Positions 31,854 through 40,698 of a stretch of 64,000 bases of DNA are shown here, one piece after another. The DNA is from Cesiribacter andamanensis AMV16. Its GTDB lineage: Bacteria; Bacteroidota; Bacteroidia; Cytophagales; Cyclobacteriaceae. The translations under genes were made by a program, and so were the position numbers. Positions within the stretch are counted from its first letter, which is position 1. The number at the start of each line of letters is the position of its first letter. Location: assembly GCF_000348925.1 (NCBI RefSeq), contig NZ_AODQ01000003.1:1-64000 (forward strand), written 5' to 3'. Under the pieces are notes generated by a model that searched no databases, was not told the origin of the DNA, and saw nothing but the letters and a program-made list of their open reading frames with translations.

Positions 31854-32287
31854 ATGGATGACTTTATGGAACTGGCCATTGCACAGGCCAAAAAGAGCCG
31901 CTCCGAAGGGGGTATTCCCATTGGTTCGGTGCTGGTGCAGGGGGGCATGGTTGTTGCCCAGGGCCACAACAAGCGGGTGCAGGAGAATAACCCCATTCTG
32001 CATGCGAAATGGACTGCCTCAACAATGCCGGACGGCTTGGCAGCTACCGCAATACGGTCATTTATTCCACCCTTATGCCCTGTTACATGTGTGCCGGTAC
32101 CATTGTGCAGTTCAAGATCCCGAAGGTAATTGTGGGCGAATCGCAGACCTTTCCCGGCGCCCGGGAGTTTATGGAAAGCCATGGAGTGGAAGTGATAGAC
32201 CTCAACCTGCCCGAATGTGTAGAGATGATGCAGGCCTTTATCCGGGAAAAGCCCGAGCTCTGGAACGAGGATATCATGGAGGAGTGA
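31854..32287 (+). CDS. Cytosine deaminase of the yeast Fcy1 type (frameshifted)
   Basis: A zinc-dependent nucleobase deaminase of about 144 residues after correction. The first frame gives MDDFMELAIAQAKKS, then GGIPIGSVLVQGG and NNPILHA. The frame then breaks at about 32006, where one G appears to be missing. Restoring it gives HAEMDCLNNAGR (zinc His plus catalytic Glu), TLMPCYMCAG (PCxxC zinc cysteines) and the ending ELWNEDIMEE. The whole chain, including the terminal W-x-E-D-I, follows yeast cytosine deaminase more closely than TadA. It likely salvages cytosine to uracil. Confidence 0.82.
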
Positions 32288-32451
32288 GGGCAAAAGCTCA
32301 GAACTAAGGGGAAAAGCAGAAAAACAGCCTTGCCCGAACTGCCAGCCTCAGACCGGTGTTTATCAGGCAATTGTCAGTAGTCAGCATGCCTCCGCCCATC
32401 CTGTAGTAAGAAGGATAGACGATGGCCCGGTGGCAATTCCTGTTGCATCCT

Positions 32452-33624
32452 ATGAACCTTAGCTGTTTACAATACCTCCCACTCCAGTTGCCATCAGGTG
32501 CCGGCGGCCCTTCCTGTAGGCTGCTGTTGGGCATATTGCTGCTGGTAGGGGTGCCGGCCATGCTTTCGGCTCAGGTAGCTCAGGCGAGGGAGGGGCTGCC
32601 CGTTTCCCTGCAGCTGGAGCCCCAGAAGCTGCCGTTTACCCCCTCCGAATTCTGGATTGCCGATGTGCAGGACGAACGGGACATACGCTCGGCCGTAGCC
32701 TGGCTGCTGCCTGCCGGGCCCGAGCCAACAGGGTCCGCCACTCAGGCCATAGACCTGAAGGGAGGGGGGCATGCGGCCATACGGCGCTTTGTGCAGCAAA
32801 GCCTGCCAGCCAATAAAAAACTACGCCCCCTGCAGATTCGCCTGAAGGGCTGCAGCATTACCGAAACGCCGGGCCAAGCCGGAAAGGTAGAAGGGCGCAT
32901 CTCCGTTTCCATGGAATTTGATCTGCAGACCGAAGCCGGGCCTGTACACCTGACCAGCTACACCGGAGGGGTACGCTATAGCCGGGATGCCCGCCACCAT
33001 GCCGTCGTGGAGCCGGCCCTGCGCCAGTCGCTCAGCCGGGCGTTGGAGTATCTCCAGGACTGGATGAACGAGCAGGCGCCCCACAACGAAAAGCTGGCCA
33101 GGGGGGTCAAGATCTTTTTTACCGACTACAGCAATCCCCTGGCGATCGATACCGTCTACTACTCACCCGAGCGCCCCCTGCGCTGGGACGATTTTAAGGC
33201 GGCCCCCAGCCGCAGCAGCCGCTTTGCCGCCAGCGTATTTCCCAGCTTTGCCTATAGGGGCAGCAGCGAGGTGGTAGAGGGGTACATCCACCTTACGCTC
33301 AGCATGCGGGTCTATGTGCTGATGGAAAATTCCTGGGTAAAACCGGCCTCCCGGGATGCCTACGGGCTCAACCATGAGCAGCGCCATTTTGATCTGGTAA
33401 AGCTGGTGGTAGAGCGCTTCAAGCAGCAGCTGCAGGCACAACGCTATCCGGTGGCCGATTATAACGGCCTAATAGCCACGCAGTACATTGATTTTTTCAG
33501 AGAGATGAACAAGGTGCAGGAAGCCTACGATGGCGAGACCGGTCATGGTCTGAACAGGGCAGCCCAGCAGCGCTGGAATGAAAAAATTGATGCCGAGCTG
33601 CGTAGTTTCGGCATTAAGGAGTAG
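32452..33624 (+). CDS. Secreted protein with HExxH motif (DUF922-like)
   Basis: A protein of 390 residues from the ATG at 32452, with a hydrophobic signal segment (LLLGILLLVGVPAMLSAQ). An ATG ten codons upstream is also in frame. The middle contains a conserved-looking beta region (GRISVSMEFDLQTEAG). The C-terminal third starts with PLRWDDFKAAPS and contains LNHEQRHFDLVKLVVERF, where HEQRH (about 308-312) has the HExxH zinc-peptidase form. This WxDF...HEQxHFD arrangement matches DUF922. Protease activity is likely but not shown. Confidence 0.75.
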   Translation: MNLSCLQYLPLQLPSGAGGPSCRLLLGILLLVGVPAMLSAQVAQAREGLPVSLQLEPQKLPFTPSEFWIADVQDERDIRSAVAWLLPAGPEPTGSATQAIDLKGGGHAAIRRFVQQSLPANKKLRPLQIRLKGCSITETPGQAGKVEGRISVSMEFDLQTEAGPVHLTSYTGGVRYSRDARHHAVVEPALRQSLSRALEYLQDWMNEQAPHNEKLARGVKIFFTDYSNPLAIDTVYYSPERPLRWDDFKAAPSRSSRFAASVFPSFAYRGSSEVVEGYIHLTLSMRVYVLMENSWVKPASRDAYGLNHEQRHFDLVKLVVERFKQQLQAQRYPVADYNGLIATQYIDFFREMNKVQEAYDGETGHGLNRAAQQRWNEKIDAELRSFGIKE

Positions 33625-33760
33625 GCTGTTCAGTTGACCGGAAAGGGGAGACTTCCATAAATTTAATGGTAGTCCTGGAAGAAAATATGCTACCGATTGC
33701 TGAAATTTGCCCAGGACGGGCGTTGTCCGGTCCTTTGCACTTCTTTTCTCACTCGCTACC

Positions 33761-35139
33761 ATGAAACGCATTTTCTTTCCGCTTCTGCTGGCCTTTTGTG
33801 CCAGTGTAGCCTATGCGCAGCAGCAACAGCCGGCCTTTAACGAAGAGGCCTATGTGAACGCCCAGCAGCAGGTCCTCAATAATCCGTATCTGCTTAGCCC
33901 CTATGCTGAACAGCTGTCTCCGGAAGATCGCCTGGCCGGGCTTAGCCTGCTCTGGTCGGAGGCAAAGTTCAATTTTGCCAACTTTGATCTGGCCCCGATC
34001 AACCTGGACAGCCTCTACAAAGCCTACCTGCCGCAGGTTATGGCGGCTCAAAGCACCTTTGACTACTACCAGCTGCTGCGCTCCTTTTACGCCCGCCTGC
34101 GCGATGGCCATACCGGCGTAGGCCTGCCACAGGAACTCTGGGCCCGTGCCTATGCCCATCCCGGTGTAGAAGCAGCCCTGGTAGAGGGGCGGGTGGTGCT
34201 TCACCAGCTCTATGCAGGGGTAAGCCTGCCAGCCCCCATGGCCCTGGGCGATGAGGTGGTAGCCATTGATGGACTGCCGGTGGCGGAGTACATTCGCCAG
34301 CGGGCAGCACCCTATGTCAGCTTCTCCAGCCCGCAGGATAGCATAGCCCGCATTCTTCGCTATGACCTCTTTTTTGGCGATGCCAGCCAGCCCATTCAGC
34401 TGCAGCTGCGCAACAGAAAGGGAAAGCTGTATGCGGGTACACTTCAGCGGCTGGCGCCTAAAGGCTTTTTTCAGTCGGGCCTGCCGGTGGGCGAGTATAA
34501 AGTGCTGCCCGGCAATATCGGGTACCTGGCCCTAAATACCTTTAATGATGAGGCCGTGCTGCCTTTTTTGAAACCCGCTTTGAGGATATCAGCAAAACCA
34601 GCGCCTTAATCATTGATCTGCGCAACAATGGCGGCGGAAATGGCCAGCTGGGCTTTGAGATTCTGGGCCAGCTAACCGAGCAGCCTTTTATGCAGGCAAC
34701 CACCATTTCCCGCACCTATAGCCCTATGGGCCGGGCCTGGGGCAAGCCTATTGAGATCGCCCAAACCGCCTATGACTGGAAACCGCATAAGGGGCGGGCC
34801 TATGAAAAGCCGGTGATTGTGCTGGTAGGTCCCTCTACCTATTCGGCTGCCGAAGATTTTACCCTGGCCTTTAAGCAGTCCGGCAGGGGCCTGATTGTGG
34901 GGGAAGCCACCGGAGGCAGCACAGGCCAGCCCTATTTCTTCCAGCTGCCGGGCGGAGGCTATGGCTGGGTGTGCACCAAGCGCGATCTGTTTAACAACGG
35001 AACCGATTTTGTAGGCACCGGCATCTATCCGGACATAGAGATAAAACGCAGCCTGGCCGAGATGCAGAAAGGCCGCGATAATGTACTAGAGTTTGCCCGT
35101 CAGCGGCTGGCGGCAGCTGCGCCTACCTCTAAACGGTAA
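33761..35139 (+). CDS. S41-family (tail-specific type) peptidase, secreted (frameshifted)
   Basis: A secreted serine protease of about 459 residues after correction. The signal peptide is MKRIFFPLLLAFCASVAYAQ. The frame breaks in a T6 run at 34564-34569. Adding one T joins EAVLPFFETRFEDISKTSA to LIIDLRNNGGGNGQLG, the S41 core strand with its glycine-rich turn. The nucleophile motif is GPSTYSAAEDFTLAFKQSG, with the Ser in TYSAAED and a candidate Lys base in AFKQSG. TGGSTGQPYFFQLPGGG follows. It probably acts in the periplasm on exported proteins or peptides. Confidence 0.88.
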
Positions 35140-35249
35140 GGAAGCAGGGGGGGCTGGCCAGAAACGCAGCAGAACCTGCAGGTCTAATCGGCTCTCACTG
35201 GTTCATAACCCCCTATCATGCAGAGTAGGGAGGCTTTCATAAATATTTA

Positions 35250-35301
35250 GGCCCCGTCCGGTACTTCCTTTTGGATATACCGGGCGGGGCCTTTAGCTTT
35301 G
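35250..35301 (+). promoter_or_regulatory. Promoter overlapped by a 14-base dyad, upstream of the aminotransferase
   Basis: TTG (35271-35273), a 20-base spacer and TAGCTTTG (35294-35301) form a consensus Bacteroidetes promoter, with a start near 35308 and the ATG at 35323. A dyad, ggccccgtccggta (35250-35263) with taccgggcggggcc (35278-35291), has 13 matched pairs and one G-T; its right arm fills the promoter spacer. It can be an operator, or in RNA a terminator-like stem for the protease transcript, although the T-run is weak. Confidence 0.6.
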
Positions 35302-35322
35302 TTCAGGTAAATCCAGATAAAC

Positions 35323-36579
35323 ATGCAAGTTTCAAAAATGGCCGGTGGCCTGATCGGCTCGGAGATCATCAAGATTGGCAATGAGGTGAATGAAATGATT
35401 CGCCGGGGCGAACAGATCTGCAACCTGACCATCGGCGATTTTGATTCTGCCCTGTACCCCATTCCGCAGGAGCTGGAAGATGAGATCACCCGCGCCTACA
35501 AGGCAGGGCATACCAATTACCCCCCGGCCAATGGCATGGCCGATCTGCGCCAGTCGGTTGCCGCCTTTTTGCAGGAGCACCTGGGATTAGACTATTCGGT
35601 AAATGACATTCTGGTGGCCGGTGGCTCCCGTCCGCTCATCTATGCCACCTACATGGCGCTGATCGATCCCGGCGATCGGGTGGTGTTTCCGGTACCTTCC
35701 TGGAACAACAATCACTATTGCCACCTCTCCGGTGCCCTGCAGGTGCCGGTAGAAACCAGCGCCGCCAACAATTTTATGCCCACGGCAGCCGAGGTGGCCC
35801 CGCACCTGAAGGGGGCTACGCTGCTGGCCCTTTGCTCTCCCCTGAACCCAACCGGCACCGTTTTCTCCCGAGAAGATCTGGAGGCGATCTGCGAGCTGGT
35901 AATTGCCGAAAACAAGGGACGCGGCCCCGGCGAAAAGCCCCTCTACATCATGTATGACCAGATCTACTGGATGCTGACCTTTGGCGACACCGGCCACTTT
36001 GATCCGGTAAACCTCAGGCCCGAGCTGCGAGACTATGTGATCTATATTGACGGCATCAGCAAAGCCTTTGCCGCCACAGGTGTGCGGGTAGGCTGGGCTT
36101 TTGGCCCTTCGGGGGTGATCGATAAGATGAAGTCCATCCTGGGCCACATAGGCGCCTGGGCACCAAAAGCCGAACAGGTGGCTACTGCCCGTTTTCTGCA
36201 ACATCAGCCTGCTGTAGCGGGCTATGTTGAGCAGTTTAAGGGAAAGGTGCAGCGAAGCCTGAATGCCCTGTACGAAGGACTAAAGGAACTGAAGGCCGAG
36301 GGCCTGCCGGTGGATGCCATAGTCCCCATGGGGGCCATTTACCTGACGGCGCAGATTTCGGTGCTGGGCAAAACCACTCCCGAGGGCAAGCTGCTGGCTA
36401 CCAACAAAGACATTACCTTCTACCTCATTCAGCAGGCCAGGCTGGCCCTGGTGCCCTTTGGCGCCTTTGGCACCTCCGATACGGCTACCTGGTTCCGGAT
36501 GTCGGTGGGTGGCGCCTCGCTGGAGTCCATTCAGGAAGCCCTTCCCCGCTTAAGGGAGGCCCTTTTGCAGCTTCGATAA
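35323..36579 (+). CDS. PLP-dependent aminotransferase, class I/II
   Basis: This 418-residue fold-type I aminotransferase is of aspartate-aminotransferase-like type. It begins close to the consensus GEQICNLTIGDFDSALYPIP. It shows GHTNYPPANGMADLRQSVA, CSPLNPTGTVFSREDLE, and the PLP lysine in IDGISKAFAATGVRVGW (about residue 247). The substrate-carboxylate arginine is expected in TWFRMSVGG. The length is normal. The amino-acid specificity cannot be told from motifs. It has its own promoter. Confidence 0.93.
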   Translation: MQVSKMAGGLIGSEIIKIGNEVNEMIRRGEQICNLTIGDFDSALYPIPQELEDEITRAYKAGHTNYPPANGMADLRQSVAAFLQEHLGLDYSVNDILVAGGSRPLIYATYMALIDPGDRVVFPVPSWNNNHYCHLSGALQVPVETSAANNFMPTAAEVAPHLKGATLLALCSPLNPTGTVFSREDLEAICELVIAENKGRGPGEKPLYIMYDQIYWMLTFGDTGHFDPVNLRPELRDYVIYIDGISKAFAATGVRVGWAFGPSGVIDKMKSILGHIGAWAPKAEQVATARFLQHQPAVAGYVEQFKGKVQRSLNALYEGLKELKAEGLPVDAIVPMGAIYLTAQISVLGKTTPEGKLLATNKDITFYLIQQARLALVPFGAFGTSDTATWFRMSVGGASLESIQEALPRLREALLQLR

Positions 36580-36684
36580 ATACGGAATATACCTATATAT
36601 ACAGCTGTACGGCCCGGTTCTGCATTCCCTGTGGGGGTGTGGGGCCGGGTTGTATGGTGTAAGGAGCGCCTGTCCATAGGTGTT

Positions 36685-36789
36685 CTATCCCCGCAGGGCA
36701 AAGAGCAGCGCAGCCAGCAGCAGTACCAGGCCTACCAGATCGGCCATGCGGCGGATCATCAGGTAGAGGATCTTGTTTTGTCGGGCCAT
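36685..36789 (-). CDS. Tiny single-helix membrane protein (34 residues), putative
   Basis: This short open frame begins 19 bases after the flavoprotein stop codon on the same strand. It has an ATG start and reads MARQNKILYLMIRRMADLVG followed by LVLLLAALLFALRG. The basic amphipathic N-terminus and one hydrophobic helix are typical of small membrane subunits. It may be an accessory peptide of the ferric-reductase-like protein upstream. No family is recognised, and only its composition and placement argue for coding. Confidence 0.4.
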   Translation of the reverse strand: MARQNKILYLMIRRMADLVGLVLLLAALLFALRG

Positions 36790-36808
36790 GGTGTAGTCAG
36801 AGGGGGGG

Positions 36809-38120
36809 TTAAACAATTTCAAAACGTTCGGTATACACGCTGCGCCAGTCAATGCCCAGCTTGCGCAGCTCCAGCTCGGTTACATCCATCAGGGGTCTGG
36901 GGCCGCAGATAAAGTACATATAGTCCTGCGGATTCTCGGGCAGGTATTTTTTCAGCAGCTCATGGGTAACATAGCCCTTTTCGCCTTCCCAGTCGGGCTC
37001 GGGATCGCTCAGCAGGTGCACCACCTGCAGGTCTAATTGCTGCTGCAGCTCTTCCAGCTCGTCCCGGAACGTAATGTCTTTATACTTTTCACTTCCATAG
37101 ATCAGTATTGCCTTGCGGGGATCCTTGGTATCGCGCATCCAGCGCAGCATGCTCATGGCAGGGGTTACGCCTATGCCCCCCATGACCAGAAACAGGTGCT
37201 TATCGGGCTCGGGCGTAAAGGAGCCATAGGGCCCTTCCAGATAGGCTTTGGTTCCTTCCTTCAACGAGCCCCACTGGCCGGTAAAATCACCCGATTCTTT
37301 AGCCGTAAAGCGGATCACCTCCTCTTTGGGACTGGAGGCAATGGTAAAGGGGTGTTGCTGCAGCGAGTAAGGAGTAGGCCCCAGGGTGATCCAGGCAAAC
37401 TGCCCGCTTATAAAGTCCATGTTGGGGTGGCCTTCGGGCTGCAGGCTGATGCTCCAGCTACTGTCTTTTTCGGCTCGTACCTCCACAAGGCGGTAGGGGC
37501 GTTTTTTGAGCTGCCGGGGCCGCACCAGCCGGGTATGGATCACCAAGTACATGCAGCCACCCATTAGGGCTGCCAGCACTATCTTTTTCCAGAGGGGGTC
37601 CAGGTAATGGCCCACCTGCACCGAATGCACTATGCCTACAAACACAATGGAAAGCGCCAGAAAGCCATGCAGCAGGCGCCACTTTTCATAGCTGAGCCCA
37701 AAGGCCGTACGCCAGATGCTGGTGATGACGATGAGGACAAGGGCAATGGTAACCAGACTGAGCGAGATGGCGCGGGGCAGGTTTACGGCCGGATCAAAAA
37801 ATGACAGGTAGCCTGAGTTGGCCAGCAGCATGCAGATGGGATGGCCCAGCACTAAGAAAAAGGAGATGACGCCCCACCTCCCGATGAAACTGCACCACAT
37901 TGTCCATGCCAAAGGTAGGGGCTATTTTGGGATACCTGCCCGAAAAGAGAAACTGTATCCCCATCATGCCCAGACCAATCAGGCCCAGGGCTACGCCAAA
38001 TTCTTCCAGAAAGCTGCGAAAAGGGGGCAGTTTACCCAGCAGGGCAATGCCCATGGGCAGCAGGGAGAGCAGGCTGTAAACCAGCAGCCAGAAAAAGCCA
38101 AGACGGTAGGTGTAGCGCAT
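36809..38120 (-). CDS. Ferric-reductase-like transmembrane flavoprotein (frameshifted)
   Basis: A membrane oxidoreductase of about 436 residues after correction. The N-terminal six-helix region contains RLGFFWLLVYSLLSLLPMGI and HREVGVISFFLVLGHPICML, with His residues expected to bind heme. The frame breaks in a C4 run at 37872-37875; removing one base joins VQFHREVG to VISFFL. A cytoplasmic FAD/NAD(P)H reductase follows, with GQFAWITLG, the FAD motif QQHPFTIASSP, VMGGIGVTPAMSML and YFICGPRPLMD. Electrons pass from NAD(P)H through FAD and heme across the membrane, possibly to iron or oxygen. A 34-residue membrane ORF follows. Confidence 0.88.
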
Positions 38121-38309
38121 AGGGTAGGCTGTAGGCAGGGCAGGAGGTACGCAACCCTCCCTGCCTTATTATAGTAGCCAACCCCTTTCCAGCTTTTTTG
38201 TTAGGTCAAAAGGGAGGGCAGGCACCTGCAGGAAGGTTGCAGGAAGGGGCAGGCTTGCCTATCTTTAGGCAGATTTTACCCTCAAGAAGCTGCCGTTATT
38301 TTTTTTGAT

Positions 38310-39182
38310 ATGACACGTTCTGCTACCCCCCACCTGGTGGAATGCCCCCGCGATGCCATGCAGGGCCTCCACGATTTTATTCCTACCCAAACCAAGATTG
38401 ACTATCTTAACCAGCTGCTGCAGGTTGGCTTTGATACGCTGGATTTTGGCTCCTTTGTGTCGCCTAAGGCTATCCCCCAGATGCGCGATACTGCAGAGGT
38501 GCTGGAAGGGCTGGACCTGAGTACTACCCAGACGCAGTTGTTGGCCATAGTAGCCAATGAGCGCGGTGCGCAGGAGGCCGCTCAGCATGCTCCCATCCGT
38601 TACCTGGGCTTTCCGTTAAGCTTGTCGGAAACCTTTCAGCAGCGCAATACCAACCGCAGCATTGCCGAAGCCTTTCAAAGCCTGGAGGCCATCCAGCAGC
38701 TCTGCCAGCAGAGCGGCAAGGAGCTGGTCACCTATATCAGCATGGGCTTTGGCAACCCCTATGGCGACCCCTACAGCCTTGATGAGGTGGCCGCTTTTGT
38801 GGAGCGCCTGCACCAGATGGGAGTAGGGATCGTAAGCCTGTCGGATACCATAGGCACAGCCACAGAGGGGGAGATACGGGCGCTGTTTGGGCAGATCAGC
38901 GGGGCTTTTCCCCAGCTAGAAATTGGGGTACACCTGCATAGCCGCTATGCCGATGTGGCCGCAAAGACCCGGGCTGCCTGGGAGGCCGGATGCCGCCGCA
39001 TTGATGGGGCGCTTAAAGGTTTGGGCGGCTGCCCCATGGCCAAGGATGAGCTGGTAGGCAACATGGCAACTGAAGAGATTGTGCGAAGCCTGGATGCCCT
39101 GGGCGTACCCCTTTCGCTGGACCGGGAAGCGCTGCAACTAAGCCTGCAGCTGGCGGCCAGTATTTTTCCGCCTGCTCACTAG
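38310..39182 (+). CDS. Hydroxymethylglutaryl-CoA lyase
   Basis: This 290-residue HMGL-like TIM-barrel enzyme splits HMG-CoA to acetoacetate and acetyl-CoA in leucine breakdown. It has the metal/substrate motif ECPRDAMQG near the N-terminus and GFDTLDFGSFVSPKAIPQM. SLSDTIGTATEGEI and the metal-binding HLHSRY lie in the second half. GLGGCPMAKDELVGNMATE carries the catalytic loop cysteine and matches the lyase signature rather than that of isopropylmalate synthase. The gene stands alone; no other leucine-catabolic gene is in the window. Confidence 0.93.
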   Translation: MTRSATPHLVECPRDAMQGLHDFIPTQTKIDYLNQLLQVGFDTLDFGSFVSPKAIPQMRDTAEVLEGLDLSTTQTQLLAIVANERGAQEAAQHAPIRYLGFPLSLSETFQQRNTNRSIAEAFQSLEAIQQLCQQSGKELVTYISMGFGNPYGDPYSLDEVAAFVERLHQMGVGIVSLSDTIGTATEGEIRALFGQISGAFPQLEIGVHLHSRYADVAAKTRAAWEAGCRRIDGALKGLGGCPMAKDELVGNMATEEIVRSLDALGVPLSLDREALQLSLQLAASIFPPAH

Positions 39183-39281
39183 CCGCAGTCGGCAGGGCCG
39201 CTGTGCCTTCGGAGGGTCTACACCAGCGCTGCAAACAACTAATTGGGGGGCTGAGCGTTAGGATAGTGGAGACAGAACCCC

Positions 39282-39725
39282 ATGAAACACTTCCCTCTTT
39301 TATATGCACTAGCGGCGCTGATGCTGTTTAGCGCCTGTGCCGGCAGCAGCTCTCGCACGGCCGACCGTCCCGCTGCGCCCAACCTGGTGCCGCAGCAGGG
39401 CGATGACGAAGAATATGAGCTCATCATCATTGACCCGGGTTTTAACAGCTGGTTTGCCACCAATGCACGGCCGGTCAATTACTACTCCCCCCAGCACTAC
39501 AAGCAGTGGAACGACCGCTATGTGCGGGCCTGGAATGAACTGGCCGACCGGCAGGGGCCACGCACAGGGCCGGATTACCCCTTCCAGAACCATATTCAGT
39601 ATGACCCCTCGGAAGACTATGGTCTGGAACTGAACTACGAACTTTACTGGTACTTCCGCTATGTGGAATCTATTTGGGGGCGGCGTTACAACTTTCCCGG
39701 GCCAGGCGGTGGACGGCGGTTTTAA
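39282..39725 (+). CDS. Small lipoprotein of the DUF6146 type
   Basis: This 147-residue lipoprotein has a lipobox near FSAC (Cys about residue 19). The mature part contains EYELIIIDPGFNSWFATNAR, which matches the conserved start of DUF6146, then YYSPQHYKQWNDRYVRAWNE and DYGLELNYELYWYFRYVE. These proteins are found only in Bacteroidetes and have no known function. The end is Gly/Arg-rich. Confidence 0.8.
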   Translation: MKHFPLLYALAALMLFSACAGSSSRTADRPAAPNLVPQQGDDEEYELIIIDPGFNSWFATNARPVNYYSPQHYKQWNDRYVRAWNELADRQGPRTGPDYPFQNHIQYDPSEDYGLELNYELYWYFRYVESIWGRRYNFPGPGGGRRF

Positions 39726-39942
39726 CGCTATTCCTGCACTCGCTGCTGGTACTCAGCCAGATAGGGAAGTAGAAAGGCGCCTGCCCGTGCCATTTGCAAA
39801 GTAGGCTCACCGTTCACTTTAGGTAAATCCCGGATGAAACCTTACACTGTACAGGAATAGGCCTGTTTGGGTTAGATTAGGGCTTTAAGTCCCGCTACCT
39901 TAGCAGCTGTATCGGAGGAGTTTTATCCAGGATGTTACGCTT

Positions 39943-40581
39943 ATGAGATCTTTACTACTTACCGCAAGCTTGCTGCTTTTCCTTAGCCTGGGGGCTAGTG
40001 CGCAGGGCGATGCCATTGCTTATCTGCAAAACGGCTCAAAATTGTACGCTTCCAAAAACTACAAGGAGGCCTTTGAGAGTTTTAACCGTGCCATTGAAAC
40101 AGATCCTACTTTTGCTCAAGCCTACTTTATGCGGGGCAATGCCAAAAAAGGATTTGATGACCTGCATGGTGCCATGAAGGATTTTAACAAGGCCCTTGAG
40201 CTGAACGGAAACCTGGCCGATGCCTACCATATGCGCGGTAGCCTGAAGTTTGAGCTGCAGGACTACTATGGCGCCATTGCGGATTTTACACGCGCCATCG
40301 CCATTAATCCCAGCCATCAGGAAGCTTACTACGCCCGCGGTATGGCCAAGCAGCAGATCGAGGCGTATGAAGATGCCATCAACGACTGCTCAAAACTGAT
40401 CGAGATCAACCCCAAAAATATAGATGCCTACTTCCTGCGCGGCATTTTGCGCCTGGAGCATGGCCAGACCGAGGCAGGCTGCCTGGACCTGAGCAAAGCC
40501 GGTGAACTGGGCGATATCAAAGCCTATGAAGTGATCCGGGAGAAGTGTAATCAAAAGTGTTTTGTACGAGAGGCTTACTAA
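39943..40581 (+). CDS. Secreted TPR protein
   Basis: This 212-residue protein has a cleavable signal peptide (LLTASLLLFLSLGASAQG) and about five tetratricopeptide repeats, visible as AFESFNRAIETDPTFAQAYF, then AMKDFNKALELNGNLADAYH, AIADFTRAIAINPSHQEAYY and AINDCSKLIEINPKNIDAYF. It probably acts as a periplasmic scaffold for protein-protein contact. The ending CNQKCFVREAY has two cysteines. A strong terminator follows. Confidence 0.88.
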   Translation: MRSLLLTASLLLFLSLGASAQGDAIAYLQNGSKLYASKNYKEAFESFNRAIETDPTFAQAYFMRGNAKKGFDDLHGAMKDFNKALELNGNLADAYHMRGSLKFELQDYYGAIADFTRAIAINPSHQEAYYARGMAKQQIEAYEDAINDCSKLIEINPKNIDAYFLRGILRLEHGQTEAGCLDLSKAGELGDIKAYEVIREKCNQKCFVREAY

Positions 40582-40626
40582 TGTTTAATAGATAAGCTAA
40601 GATAAACAGGTGTTATGTGAACGTGT

Positions 40627-40654
40627 GCTCTGACGTTGGTCAGAGCTTTTTTTT
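40627..40654 (+). terminator. Rho-independent terminator after the TPR gene
   Basis: gctctgac (40627-40634) pairs with gtcagagc (40639-40646) around a gttg loop, followed by eight T. Confidence 0.9.
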
Positions 40655-40698
40655 GTCTCAGAAAACGCAGAAGGGGGTGCTGTCTGCAGGGTGCAGGT

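Noticed and set aside
31623-32003. 127-codon N-terminal extension of the gluconokinase frame
   Set aside because: The extension covers the deaminase gene on the other strand, and GntK proteins begin just before the Walker A motif, as the ATG at 31622 does.
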